DNA from: HLUCCA09 sp038745585 | GTDB taxonomy: Bacteria > Pseudomonadota > Alphaproteobacteria > Rhodobacterales > Rhodobacteraceae | Length of the DNA stretch: 64,000 bases | Direction: 5' to 3' | NCBI GenBank assembly: GCA_038745585.1 | Contig: JBCDLH010000003.1 | Coordinates: 186,001 to 250,000, forward strand | Shown here: one piece after another, positions 46,311-54,467 of the stretch | Layout of the letters: every line of letters starts with the position of its first letter | Position numbering within the stretch: position 1 is the first letter of the stretch | Notes under the pieces: generated by a model | Seen by the model: the letters and a program-made list of their open reading frames with translations, nothing else | What the model was told of the DNA's origin: nothing | Database searches by the model: none | Made by a program: the position numbers and the translations under genes

Positions 46311-47321
46311 TCAGTAGAGCCCCTCATAGATCGTCGCCAGCGTGTCATGGTCGAAGAGCGATGACACCGACGTCCCATTCCAGATGTTTAAGATCGCCTG
46401 GGCAAAAATCGGCGCCGTCGGCACGATGCGGATGTTAGGCGCCGCCCGCACGGCCTCGGTCGGCTCAATGGAGTCGGTCGTCACGAGGCTCTTCATGACC
46501 GAGCTCGTGATCCGCTCCACCGCTGGGCCCGAGAGCACGCCATGCGAAATATAGGCATGGACTTCTGCGGCGCCGCCCTCCTGCAAGACTTCGGCCGCCT
46601 TACAGAGCGTACCGGCCGTATCCGCAATGTCGTCGACGATGACACAGATCTTACCGCGCACATCGCCGATCACCGTCATCTCCGCGACCTCACCCGCCTT
46701 CTCCCGCCGCTTGTCCACGATGGCGAGCGCGGAGCCAGTCCGTTCCGCCAATTCGCGGGCCCGCGCGACGCCGCCCACGTCGGGCGAGACGACGACGAGG
46801 TCGTCAAGCCGGTCGGAAAACTTCGTCATGACATCGAGCGCAAAAATCGGCGAGGCATAGAGATTGTCCACGGGGATGTCGAAAAAGCCCTGGATCTGTG
46901 CAGCATGGAGATCCATCGTCAGCACCCGCTCGATCCCAGCCGAGACGATCATGTTGGCCACGAGCTTGGCCGAGATCGGCGTGCGCGCCTTCGTCCGCCG
47001 GTCTTGGCGGGCATATCCGAAATAGGGGATGACAGCAGTTGTTCGCGCAGCCGATGAGCGACGGAGCGCGTCGGCCATGATCAAAAGCTCCATAAGGTTG
47101 TCGTTTGCCGGGTTCGATGTCGATTGAATGATGAACATGTCCTCGCCGCGGACATTCTCGAACACCTCGACGAAGATCTCGCCATCGTTGAAACGCTCTA
47201 CCCGCGCATCGACGAGGCCCACGGCCATGCCGCGGTACATCGAGACGCGGCGGGCAATCCCCTTTGCGAGGGTCGGGTTGGAATTGCCGGCGATGAGCTT
47301 CGGCTGGGTCGGTGTGGGCAT
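46311..47321 (-). CDS. prs: Ribose-phosphate pyrophosphokinase (PRPP synthetase)
   Basis: 336-residue enzyme making PRPP from ribose 5-phosphate and ATP for nucleotide, His and Trp synthesis. Opening PKLIAGNSNPTLAKGIA, the flexible-loop/ATP segment YARQDRRTKARTPISAKLVANM, metal-binding TMDLHAAQIQGFFDIPVDNLYASP and the PRPP loop VIVDDIADTAGTL are all present. Length is slightly above the E. coli protein. TCCTCCTATATG (complement) gives AGGAGG-like spacing before the ATG at 47321. It is divergent from the isomerase gene. Confidence 0.97.
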   Translation of the reverse strand: MPTPTQPKLIAGNSNPTLAKGIARRVSMYRGMAVGLVDARVERFNDGEIFVEVFENVRGEDMFIIQSTSNPANDNLMELLIMADALRRSSAARTTAVIPYFGYARQDRRTKARTPISAKLVANMIVSAGIERVLTMDLHAAQIQGFFDIPVDNLYASPIFALDVMTKFSDRLDDLVVVSPDVGGVARARELAERTGSALAIVDKRREKAGEVAEMTVIGDVRGKICVIVDDIADTAGTLCKAAEVLQEGGAAEVHAYISHGVLSGPAVERITSSVMKSLVTTDSIEPTEAVRAAPNIRIVPTAPIFAQAILNIWNGTSVSSLFDHDTLATIYEGLY

Positions 47322-47551
47322 ATAGGAGGATCCGTGGCAGCGTAACGGAGTTGTGACAGCGCCCCCCTAGCCCAGCGACACTGCGATTGGAACCGCCCAC
47401 AAGGAGGCGGGCCGCGCATTTGCGCAGGTGCTTCATCGTGTGGCGGCTGGGACGCGATTTTGCGGCTGGCGCTCGGCCCATTTGCAGCGCGGAGCCCGCT
47501 TGCAGGCACGGCAGGGCGGCGTAGGGTGGCGCCACGCCAGCGGAGGAGCCC

Positions 47552-48172
47552 ATGCCCAAGATCGACTACTTTTTCTCGAACGTCTCTCCCAACGTCTACC
47601 TCGCCGCAATGCGGCTCGAGGAGATTGCGGCCCAGCATGGGGCGGAGATCGACTATCGTCCGCTCGACACGCTCGTGCTCTTCGACCGGACCGGCGGCGT
47701 CCGCCCCGCCGAGCGGCACGAGAATCGCAAGGCCTACCGCCTGCAGGAACTCCGCCGCAATGCCGCGCAGAACGGCCTGCCGATCAATCTCCAGCCTGCC
47801 CACTGGCCGACGAACGGGGCGCCAGCGGCCTATGCTGTCATCGCCGCCCAGGCCGCCAACCGCGCCGGCAAGGCGGAGGGCGATGTGGGCGCGCTCGTCT
47901 TTGGGCTGACCCGGGCGTGCTGGGCCGAGGAGCGCGACGTCGCCGAGGACGCCGTGATCCGAGAGTGTCTGGCCGCCGCTGGCTTTGACCCGGCGCTTGC
48001 CGATAGCGGCCTTCTCTCGGGCGCCGAGACCTATGCTGCAAATCTTGAAGAGGCGGTCACGCGCGGTGTTTTTGGCGTACCATTCTACATCGTGACCGAG
48101 GATGACGAGCGTTTCTGGGGGCAGGATCGCCTCGCCGGGCTCGCGGCCCATTTGGCAACACGCGCGGGATAA
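47552..48172 (+). CDS. 2-hydroxychromene-2-carboxylate isomerase-like (DsbA/GST-kappa fold)
   Basis: 206-residue thioredoxin-fold protein of the HCCA isomerase group. The N-terminal strand reads IDYFFSNVSPNVYLAAMRLEEIA with the Ser used instead of a CxxC, followed by VLFDRTGGVRPAERHENRKAYRLQEL, then a helical insertion and VFGVPFYIVTEDDERFWGQDRL at the end. Family members are glutathione-dependent isomerases in aromatic breakdown, but most are of unknown substrate. GGAGGAGCCC precedes the ATG. No aromatic pathway genes lie nearby. Confidence 0.85.
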   Translation: MPKIDYFFSNVSPNVYLAAMRLEEIAAQHGAEIDYRPLDTLVLFDRTGGVRPAERHENRKAYRLQELRRNAAQNGLPINLQPAHWPTNGAPAAYAVIAAQAANRAGKAEGDVGALVFGLTRACWAEERDVAEDAVIRECLAAAGFDPALADSGLLSGAETYAANLEEAVTRGVFGVPFYIVTEDDERFWGQDRLAGLAAHLATRAG

Positions 48173-48211
48173 CACCGCGCGGCGCCGCCCACGCGGAGCC
48201 CACGCCTCGGA

Positions 48212-49285
48212 TCATGCGCCGGCCGCCGCTAGAAACGCATCAACCCGTGCGTCATCCGCGCTCCAATCGCACACCAGGCGCACACGGATCCGGGCTTCGC
48301 CGCGAGCGAGATCGGTCGGAGTGGGCTGCGTTGCATAATAGATCGCACCCGCCTCGGTGAGCGTGCGGTGCAGCGCCTCCGGCAGGCGGGCGAACAGGAT
48401 ATTGGCCTCGCACGGATGGTCGAGCGTCACGCCCTCGATCGCCGTAAGACCTGTCGCCAGCCGCGCAGCCGCCGCATTGGCAGCCTGCGCCATCTCGCGC
48501 CACAGCCCGTCGCCCGGACCGTCCGCAAGCCAGGCCGCAATCTGCGCCCCGAGATAGCGCTGCTTGGAAAGCGAAAGCCCCATCCGCAGGCGCCGTGTGT
48601 CGGCTTCTGCGGCCAAAGCCGGATCGAAGAAGACGACCGCCTCAGCGCCCATAAGCCCCGCCTTGGTCGCACCGAGAGAGAGCATGTCGACGCCCGCGCG
48701 CCAGGTCATCTCGGCTGGCGTGCAGCCGAGGGCCGTCACGGCGTTGGACCAACGCGCCCCGTCCATGTGGAGCGGCATCGCATAGGCATGGGCGCACGCG
48801 GCGAGGGCCGCGATGTCGGCGCGCGCATAAAGCGTCCCGGCTTCGGTGACTTGGGTGATCGAGACCGCGCCCCGCCGCGCGGCCTCACTGCCCGCGACGC
48901 GCGCCTTAAGCGCGTCTCTGTCGATCCGACCGTGCGGCGCGGGCAACAGTGCGAGGTCCGCCCCGCCGCTGGCAAGCGAGACCGCGCCTCGCTCGTCGAC
49001 CTCGATATGGGCGATCTCGGAGCAAAAGATCTGCTGCCAGGGCCGGACCGCGCACGACAGCGCCAGCGCATTGGCTGCGATCCCCGTCGGCACCAGGCAA
49101 ACCTCTGCCTCCGGCGCCTCGAAAACGGTCCGGACGGCCTCGACTGCGCGCGCCGTCCAGGGATCGGCGCCATAGGGCAGGGCATGTCCCGCATTGGCCT
49201 CCGCCAGCGCCTCGAAAATGCGGGGGTGGACCGGCCCGGCATTGTCGGACGCGAAATTGAGATGGGGCGTGGGATCGTACGGCAT
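48212..49285 (-). CDS. Low-specificity threonine aldolase / beta-eliminating lyase (PLP-dependent)
   Basis: 357-residue fold-type I PLP enzyme. The start NFASDNAGPVHPRIFEAL and later LPYGADPWTARAVEAVR resemble L-threonine aldolases, which split L-threonine or allo-threonine to glycine and acetaldehyde. The PLP Lys lies in LSLGATKAGLMGAEAVVFF near 205, the aspartate that contacts the ring N in LHMDGARWSNA. The start is ATG at 49285. A related role such as 3-hydroxyaspartate or phenylserine aldolase cannot be excluded. Confidence 0.88.
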   Translation of the reverse strand: MPYDPTPHLNFASDNAGPVHPRIFEALAEANAGHALPYGADPWTARAVEAVRTVFEAPEAEVCLVPTGIAANALALSCAVRPWQQIFCSEIAHIEVDERGAVSLASGGADLALLPAPHGRIDRDALKARVAGSEAARRGAVSITQVTEAGTLYARADIAALAACAHAYAMPLHMDGARWSNAVTALGCTPAEMTWRAGVDMLSLGATKAGLMGAEAVVFFDPALAAEADTRRLRMGLSLSKQRYLGAQIAAWLADGPGDGLWREMAQAANAAAARLATGLTAIEGVTLDHPCEANILFARLPEALHRTLTEAGAIYYATQPTPTDLARGEARIRVRLVCDWSADDARVDAFLAAAGA

Positions 49286-49361
49286 GGTCAAAAGCTGCGT
49301 TGCAGGACCTCAGCGTACCCCCTCCTTAGGCGGGCACGGCGGTGCGGTGTCGTCTGAGGGC

Positions 49362-49874
49362 CTAGGCCAAGTCCTCGATGATATACGCTTCCCAGTCTTC
49401 CTCGGGCACGTCGAATTCGCTGACCGTGCGGCCCCGGACCGAGATACCGGCGCTGTGCACCGTCGCGGGATCGCCGGAGAGAAGCGGGTGCCAGTCGAAA
49501 AGCGGGCGCCCCTCCGCCAGGAGGCGATAGGCGCAGGTCGCAGGCATCCAATAGGCGTGGAGATGGATGTTTTCGGGGCGCAGCGTCACGCAATCGGGCA
49601 CGAAGTGATGCCGGTTTTCGTAGTGACTGCAGCCGCAGCTTTCGTCATCGAGAAGGCGGCACGCAACGCGGGTAAAGGCGACCTCTTGGGTGTCCTCGTC
49701 CTCGAGCTTGTTCAGGCAACACTTGCCGCAGCCATCACACAGCGCCTCCCATTCGCCATCGCGCAACTCGTGCAGCGCAAAGCGCTCCCAAAAGCGGGGG
49801 CGGAGGCCACCCCGCGGGATCGGGGCGGCGGGATCGCGGCGCAGGGCACGAGGCGGACGGCGGCGCGCGGTCAT
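49362..49874 (-). CDS. ycgN: YcgN-family (UPF0260) cysteine-cluster protein
   Basis: 170-residue protein with the family Cys pattern: CDGCGKCCLNKLEDE near 46-60, then ACRLLDDESCGCSHYENR with further cysteines, and PATCAYRLLAEGRPLFDWHPL. These clusters are thought to bind metal or an Fe-S cluster; the role is unknown. An Arg-rich N terminus precedes it. The ATG at 49874 overlaps the ribF stop (ATGA), so the two genes are co-translated. The longer frame would overlap ribF more deeply and is unlikely. Confidence 0.88.
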   Translation of the reverse strand: MTARRRPPRALRRDPAAPIPRGGLRPRFWERFALHELRDGEWEALCDGCGKCCLNKLEDEDTQEVAFTRVACRLLDDESCGCSHYENRHHFVPDCVTLRPENIHLHAYWMPATCAYRLLAEGRPLFDWHPLLSGDPATVHSAGISVRGRTVSEFDVPEEDWEAYIIEDLA

Positions 49875-50824
49875 GGCAGATCGGCCAAAACGGCGCGCGC
49901 CTGCGCGCAATCGGCGTCCATTTGTTGGATCAGGGCCTCGACGCTGTCGAACTTGGCCTCGGGGCGCAGGAACTCCACCAGCGCGACCGAGATCCGGGTG
50001 CCATAAAGATCGCCCGAGAAATCGAAGAGGAAGGTTTCCAGATTGGGGACGTTTTCGCCGAATTGCGGGCGGACGCCGAGGGAGGCCGCGCCGTGCCAGG
50101 CGCCCCGGTGCGGCCCCGTCTGGTGCGGGCCTTCGCGGATGTCGACACGCGCGGCATAAACGCCGAAGCGCGGCAGGTGCAGGCCCGTCAGCGCCATGTT
50201 GGCGGTGGGATAGCCGAGGTCGCGCCCACGCTTGTCACCGTGGAGCACATCGCTCTCAACCCGGTGCCAATGGCCGAGCATGGCGGCGGCATCGCGCGGC
50301 CGCCCCTCGCTCAGCGCAGCGCGGATCGACGTCGAGGAGACGCGCGGCGCGCCGGGCTTGGGCCCGACAAGATCGGCCACGGTCACACCAAAGCCGAGCG
50401 CCTCTCCGCTCCTGCGAAGCGTCTCGGCATCTCCTGCGCGGCCTGTGCCGTAGCGAAAGTCGGCGCCGATCGTGCAATGCTGGAGGCCGAGGCCGGTTTG
50501 GAGGACGTCTTGGGCGAAGCTGTCGTGATCCATCGGGCGGATCGTATCGAAATCGAGCTCGAAGAGAAGATCGACGCCGAGCGTTTCGAGCCGGTGCGCC
50601 TTGGCGTCCGCACTTGTCAAGCGAAAGGGCGCGGCGTCGGGCAGCAGGACTTCGCGCGGGTGCGGTTCAAAGGTTACGACGGCGAGCGGGCGGCCCGGCG
50701 CGGCGCTCCGCGCGGCCTCGAGCACCGCGCGGTGACCGAGATGCACCCCATCGAAATTGCCGATCGCGGCGCTGGCGCCCCGGTCGTCATCGGCGATGTC
50801 CTCGAGGCGGAAGATGCGCTTCAT
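49871..50824 (-). CDS. ribF: Bifunctional riboflavin kinase / FAD synthetase
   Basis: 317-residue enzyme making FMN and FAD. The N-terminal adenylyltransferase domain opens AAIGNFDGVHLGHRAVL (about 19-35) with FEPHPREVL and the later SSTSIRAALSEG; the C-terminal flavokinase domain shows GRDLGYPTANMAL and FLFDFSGDLYGTRISVALVEFLR. The ATG at 50824 is the family start. The reading frame, however, remains open for another 126 codons through a 15-bp minisatellite, so an Ala-Pro-rich extension is formally possible but unsupported. Confidence 0.95.
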   Translation of the reverse strand: MKRIFRLEDIADDDRGASAAIGNFDGVHLGHRAVLEAARSAAPGRPLAVVTFEPHPREVLLPDAAPFRLTSADAKAHRLETLGVDLLFELDFDTIRPMDHDSFAQDVLQTGLGLQHCTIGADFRYGTGRAGDAETLRRSGEALGFGVTVADLVGPKPGAPRVSSTSIRAALSEGRPRDAAAMLGHWHRVESDVLHGDKRGRDLGYPTANMALTGLHLPRFGVYAARVDIREGPHQTGPHRGAWHGAASLGVRPQFGENVPNLETFLFDFSGDLYGTRISVALVEFLRPEAKFDSVEALIQQMDADCAQARAVLADLP

Positions 50825-51319
50825 ACGCCGTCCCCTAGCTTTGGCGCGGCGAGAGCGCAAGGCGGCGCCGAGAGAGGGCGCACGGGGAGCAGGCGCACGG
50901 GGAGCAGGCGCACGGGGAGCAGGCGCACGGGGAGCAGGCGCACGGGGAGCAGGCGCACGGGGAGCAGGCACACGGGGAGCAAGCGCACGGGGGCAGGCAC
51001 ACGGGGAGCAGGCACACGGGGAGCAAGCGCAAGGGGGCAGGCACAAGAGAGCGGGTACACGAGAGAGGGTACACGGGAGAGCGTACAAGGGGCGCAGGCA
51101 TGGGGGAACTGCCGGGGGCCAAGACTTAGGGACGGACCCATGACGGAGGAGGGGGCGCTGCCCCCAGCGCCTTCGGCGCTTCCCCCGCGATATTTGGCGC
51201 AAGAAGAAGGGGCGGTATTGTCGTAGAGGGTGCCGGAGCGGTCGTGGAGGGGGTTGCGGTACTGTTGTAGAGTGGCGGCAGCTCTGTCTTGCAGGGGGCG
51301 CCAGCGTCTTCGGGGGCGG
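50825..51319. other. 495-bp region between MaoC and ribF genes, largely repeats
   Basis: No gene beyond the possible ribF extension. The left part is the minisatellite (50881-51100). The right part (51213-51290) holds three loosely similar GCGGT...GTGGAGG/GTAGAG segments, a degenerate repeat of about 23-33 bp. The ribF promoter, if separate from maoC, would lie here but is not evident. Confidence 0.55.
50881..51100. repeat. 15-bp minisatellite, about eleven clear plus four degenerate copies
   Basis: The unit CACGGGGAGCAGGCG is repeated five times without change from 50881 to 50955, then continues with single changes (CAGGCA, CAAGCG) and two 14-bp units, and decays into CACGAGAGAGGGTA-like units near 51050-51100. 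Copies are contiguous with no spacers. The 15-bp period keeps one reading frame except where 14-bp units occur. It is an expanding tandem repeat upstream of ribF. Confidence 0.95.
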
Positions 51320-51763
51320 TCAGTCGAACTTGCGAGACGGGGCAAGGACGGTGGCTTCGCCTTTCAGAACGACCTTCTCGGCGACGATGCAACGGGTGTC
51401 GAGCGTCACGCGGCGTTTGGAATGGTCGATCGCCATGACCTCGACCTCGGCGCGGACAAGATCGCCGGGGCGCACGGGCGCCATGAATTTGAGCGACTGG
51501 CCAAGATAGACGGTGCCGTGACCGGGAAGCTGCTCGCCGATGACGGCCGAGATCAGGCCCGCCGTCAGCATGCCATGGGCAATGCGGCCCTCGAAGATCG
51601 TGTCTTGGGCATAGGCCTCGTCGAGATGGACCGGATTACGATCCGTCGAGACTTGGGCGAACATCTCGATATCGTCGTCCGTCACGACCTTTTGGAGATA
51701 GCGCACCATGCCGATCTCGAGGTCTTCGATGACGATGGTGCCGCGGGGCAGATTGTCGAGCAT
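51320..51763 (-). CDS. MaoC-family hydratase ((R)-specific enoyl-CoA hydratase-like)
   Basis: 147-residue hot-dog-fold protein. The hydratase motif is seen as QVSTDRNPVHLDEAYA (about 38-53) with the catalytic Asp and His, followed by FEGRIAHGMLTAGLISAVIGEQLPG. Such proteins hydrate trans-2-enoyl-CoA to the R-3-hydroxy form in fatty-acid or polyhydroxyalkanoate metabolism. The ATG at 51763 suits the family; the upstream in-frame part is not homologous. It sits in a run of minus-strand genes (Nudix, HAD, MaoC, ribF, ycgN) that probably share transcripts. Confidence 0.88.
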   Translation of the reverse strand: MLDNLPRGTIVIEDLEIGMVRYLQKVVTDDDIEMFAQVSTDRNPVHLDEAYAQDTIFEGRIAHGMLTAGLISAVIGEQLPGHGTVYLGQSLKFMAPVRPGDLVRAEVEVMAIDHSKRRVTLDTRCIVAEKVVLKGEATVLAPSRKFD

Positions 51764-51969
51764 GGTCCTGTCCTGAGCTGAGTGCAGGGGCGGAGCGGGT
51801 CTGGCGAGGTTGTAGACGAAGATCGGCAATGCTGCAATCCGCAAAAGTAATAATCGTGTTTGAAACGCTTAGTGGCCGCAACTTCGTTGCTTAAGGCCTC
51901 TTGACGCCGTCAACGCGGACGACGCGATGGGCAGGTCTTCACGCCACTACCGGGTCCCGAGACCTCCGA

Positions 51970-52857
51970 TCAGCGGAGATAGCCGAGGGCGAAGGTTGCC
52001 GCGACTTGCTGTGCGTCGAGCACTTTGACGGCGCGGGCGAGGTCGGGCTGGCCCGCCGGGGCGGTGCCCGTGCCGGTCTCCTGCGCGCAGAGCCCGCCCG
52101 TGATGAAGACGGTGTCGAGGCCTTCGCCAAGCGCACCTCTGAGGTCGGTCGCCGGGCCGTCGCCAATGGCGAGGATCCGACTGTCTTCAATGACGCGGCC
52201 TTGTGCGGCATCGGCGAGGCGGCGGCGGGCAAGATCGTAGATCGGCGGGTGCGGCTTGCCGAAGTAAAGGCTCTCGCCTCCCATCTCGGTGTAGAGCGCG
52301 GCGATGGCTCCGGCGCAATACTCGCGCTGCCCGCCGCGGTCGACCACGAGATCGGGATTGGCGCAGAGGAGCTTCCAGCCCCGCGTCTTGCCGTAGAGAA
52401 GCTCGCCTTCATGGGCCGAGGGCGGTGCGTGAGGATCGGTCGGGCCCGTCACGACGAGCCCCTCGGCCTCGGTCAGCGGTACGATGGAAATCGTCTCGGC
52501 CGTTGTATCGATGTGGAGCGGGGTGAAAAAGCCGTGCTGTTCCAGCCCGATATGGTGGACCCGGTGCCCGACCGCACCGTGGTAGAGGGCGAGGCGGGCG
52601 CTGTCTCCCGAGGTCGCGATGCTGTCATAGGCGGTCTCGGACACGCCGAGGCTGGCGAGCTGTTCGGCAACGCCGAGGCGGGGGCGGGGCGAGTTGGTCA
52701 CAAGGATGACGAGGCCGCCGCCCTTGCGAAAGCCCGACAGGGCGGCACAGGCGTCTGGAAAGGCGCGCACACCGTCATGGAGGACGCCCCAGACATCGAC
52801 AAAGAGCGCGTCGTAATCGGCCGCAACCTCGGCAATGCTGTCGATCAAGCGTGTCAT
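51970..52857 (-). CDS. HAD-superfamily (class IIA) hydrolase
   Basis: 295-residue phosphatase of the NagD-like HAD-IIA group found next to ribF in many alphaproteobacteria. Motif I is DALFVDVWGVLHDG (about 16-29; nucleophile Asp21), motif II LVTNSPRP, motif III with Lys in YFGKPHPPIYDLA, and motif IV ILAIGDGPATDLRGA. In the usual form motif I reads DxDG; here it is DVWGVLHDG as in this subfamily. The substrate is unknown; FMN or a sugar phosphate is possible. Its start overlaps the Nudix stop (ATGA). Confidence 0.88.
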   Translation of the reverse strand: MTRLIDSIAEVAADYDALFVDVWGVLHDGVRAFPDACAALSGFRKGGGLVILVTNSPRPRLGVAEQLASLGVSETAYDSIATSGDSARLALYHGAVGHRVHHIGLEQHGFFTPLHIDTTAETISIVPLTEAEGLVVTGPTDPHAPPSAHEGELLYGKTRGWKLLCANPDLVVDRGGQREYCAGAIAALYTEMGGESLYFGKPHPPIYDLARRRLADAAQGRVIEDSRILAIGDGPATDLRGALGEGLDTVFITGGLCAQETGTGTAPAGQPDLARAVKVLDAQQVAATFALGYLR

Positions 52858-53381
52858 CGGCGTCTCCTCAGGGTCGCGCGTCCGGGTGCGTCGAATCCGG
52901 GCGCGCGAAATTCGGGCGCGTGAAATCCAAGCGCATCATGCCCGAGCGCGTCATGCCCGGCTGCGTCGGATCGAAGCGCTCCAATGCGCGGTGCCGCAAA
53001 GTCCCAGATGCCATGAAACGGCGCGGCCCAGCGTGCGTCCAAGCCAGCATATAGCGGGTGCCAAAAGAACTCGAACCAGTGGCCGCCGTCATCTTTGCAA
53101 AAGTGAGTCCATCGGTCGGGCGTGGGCGGCACCTCGCAGAGAAAGACATGCCACAGGGTCCGCTCCAGACCGATCGGGGGCGTCCCCCAAGGCAGCGGGG
53201 GTGCAACGACCGACAATCCGCTCTCTTCTCGCAGCTCTCGGGCGGCGGCGGCGTCGGGTGCTTCCCCGGCTCGGATCGTCCCCTTGACCAATCGGCAACC
53301 CGCTTGCGGGTGGCGGAATGCGGGAACCTCAAAAGCGGCTGCACGCGACCGGATCACCAAGGGGCAGACCTTTTCGACCAT
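52854..53381 (-). CDS. Nudix hydrolase with pentapeptide-type repeat tail
   Basis: 175-residue protein. The Nudix box GTIRAGEAPDAAAARELREESGL (about 34-56, G-x5-E-x7-RE-U-x-EE-x-G) is intact, so it should hydrolyse a nucleoside-diphosphate-linked substrate. Residues up to about 130 (WFEFFWHPLYAG) are normal Nudix. The last ~40 residues are five-residue units such as AGHDA, LGHDA, LGFHA, PGFDA, produced by a 15-bp DNA repeat. This tail is not part of the fold and is probably a recent addition. It overlaps the HAD start by four bases. Confidence 0.88.
   Translation of the reverse strand: MVEKVCPLVIRSRAAAFEVPAFRHPQAGCRLVKGTIRAGEAPDAAAARELREESGLSVVAPPLPWGTPPIGLERTLWHVFLCEVPPTPDRWTHFCKDDGGHWFEFFWHPLYAGLDARWAAPFHGIWDFAAPRIGALRSDAAGHDALGHDALGFHAPEFRAPGFDAPGRATLRRRR
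52887..52991. repeat. 15-bp in-frame repeat at the 3' end of the Nudix gene, about seven units
   Basis: Units such as CGCGTGAAATCCAAG, CGCATCATGCCCGAG and CGCGTCATGCCCGGC follow one another at 15-bp spacing, all sharing an initial CGC/TGCGT-type core. They translate on the minus strand to five-residue repeats ending in Ala. Copies are diverged but the period is exact. Confidence 0.75.
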
Positions 53382-53404
53382 GGACCCCCTCCCGATGCCC
53401 GCTT

Positions 53405-54325
53405 TCAGACTTTGAGGCTGGGGATGATCTGCTTTTTGCGGCTCATAACCCCGGGCAGGACGACATCGTCGCCCGCGACCGTCACGTCAAAACTACGCTC
53501 GGCGATGCCTTTAACCCGTTCGTTGGGAATGAGCAGCGTCGCCTCCTCGCGGAGGATATCGACGACAAAGAGCATGACCTCGTCGACCCCGTCCTCGCCG
53601 CAGACAGACTGCATCGTCTCCATAAGCGCGGCTTTGCGGCCGAGGGGGATCTCGGGCGCCGTCGTCTCGAGGACAGAGATCCGCATCTTGAGGGGACCAA
53701 ACTCGCCGATCTTGCTATCCATCCGGATCAGCTCGGCATCGGAGAAAGCCGAGACGTCTGATTTGGCGGCAAAAAGCTCGGCGGCATAGTCGGGGATGGC
53801 AATGCCGAGATCGGCGGCGAGCGCCTCTGCCAGGGTCTTGTCGGCATCGGTCGTCGTGGGCGAGCGGAACTCAAGCGTGTCTGACAGGATGCAGGAGAGC
53901 ATCGCGCCCTTGATGCTCGCGGGCATCCGCGTTGCCGCATCGCCCATCAGGTCGTGCAGGATCGTCGCGGTGCAGGCGACGGCGCGCACGGTCACGTTGA
54001 TCGGGCCCGCGGTCTGGAGCCCGCCGGTCCGCTTGTGGTGGTCGATGATCTCGATGATATCCGCGTCGGCGATCGAGGCGGGGAGTTCATCGGGGTTGTT
54101 CGTGTCGACGATGACGACCTTGTCGCCCGCGGCCACATCGTCGACGATCACCGGCTTTTCGAGGTTCCAGCGCTCGAGGACAAAGGCGGCCTCGGTGTTG
54201 GGCTCGCCCAGGAGCTTGGCCTCAGCCGGGGCGTTTTGCACCTCGGAGAGATACCACGCCCAGATGATGGGGCTGCCGGTGGAATCGGTATCGGGGGCCT
54301 TGTGGCCGAAAACTTGGATCGTCAT
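53405..54325 (-). CDS. ppaC: Manganese-dependent inorganic pyrophosphatase (family II)
   Basis: 306-residue DHH-superfamily enzyme that splits pyrophosphate. Metal ligands are His8, Asp12 and Asp14 in FGHKAPDTDS, an Asp in IVDTNN (about 74), and the DHHK at 95-98. The C-terminal substrate segment SRKKQ near 295 is present. Family II enzymes are scattered in alphaproteobacteria, most having the unrelated family I Ppa. The ATG at 54325 fits; the frame upstream is not homologous. It stands alone, 23 bases after the Nudix gene in the other direction of reading (downstream neighbour). Confidence 0.94.
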   Translation of the reverse strand: MTIQVFGHKAPDTDSTGSPIIWAWYLSEVQNAPAEAKLLGEPNTEAAFVLERWNLEKPVIVDDVAAGDKVVIVDTNNPDELPASIADADIIEIIDHHKRTGGLQTAGPINVTVRAVACTATILHDLMGDAATRMPASIKGAMLSCILSDTLEFRSPTTTDADKTLAEALAADLGIAIPDYAAELFAAKSDVSAFSDAELIRMDSKIGEFGPLKMRISVLETTAPEIPLGRKAALMETMQSVCGEDGVDEVMLFVVDILREEATLLIPNERVKGIAERSFDVTVAGDDVVLPGVMSRKKQIIPSLKV

Positions 54326-54467
54326 GGGGGATGGGCCTGCTGTTTGCGCTTTCGGCGGACGTATAGAGCCCGGCTGCGGGCTTGTCATGGGGGCGTTTGG
54401 GCAGCGAGGGGCGTGCAAGGGGTGACGTGCTGATGTCGGCTCCTGCAACGCGCTGGGCTTGGTTCGC

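Noticed and set aside
50881..51100. CRISPR array
   Set aside because: Units are 15 bp and contiguous, with no unique spacers and no cas genes.
50821..51345. A secreted or structural repeat protein encoded by the minisatellite
   Set aside because: Several frames on both strands are open only because the repeat has no stop codons; no start signals or coding pattern favour any of them. Two 14-bp units break the frame.
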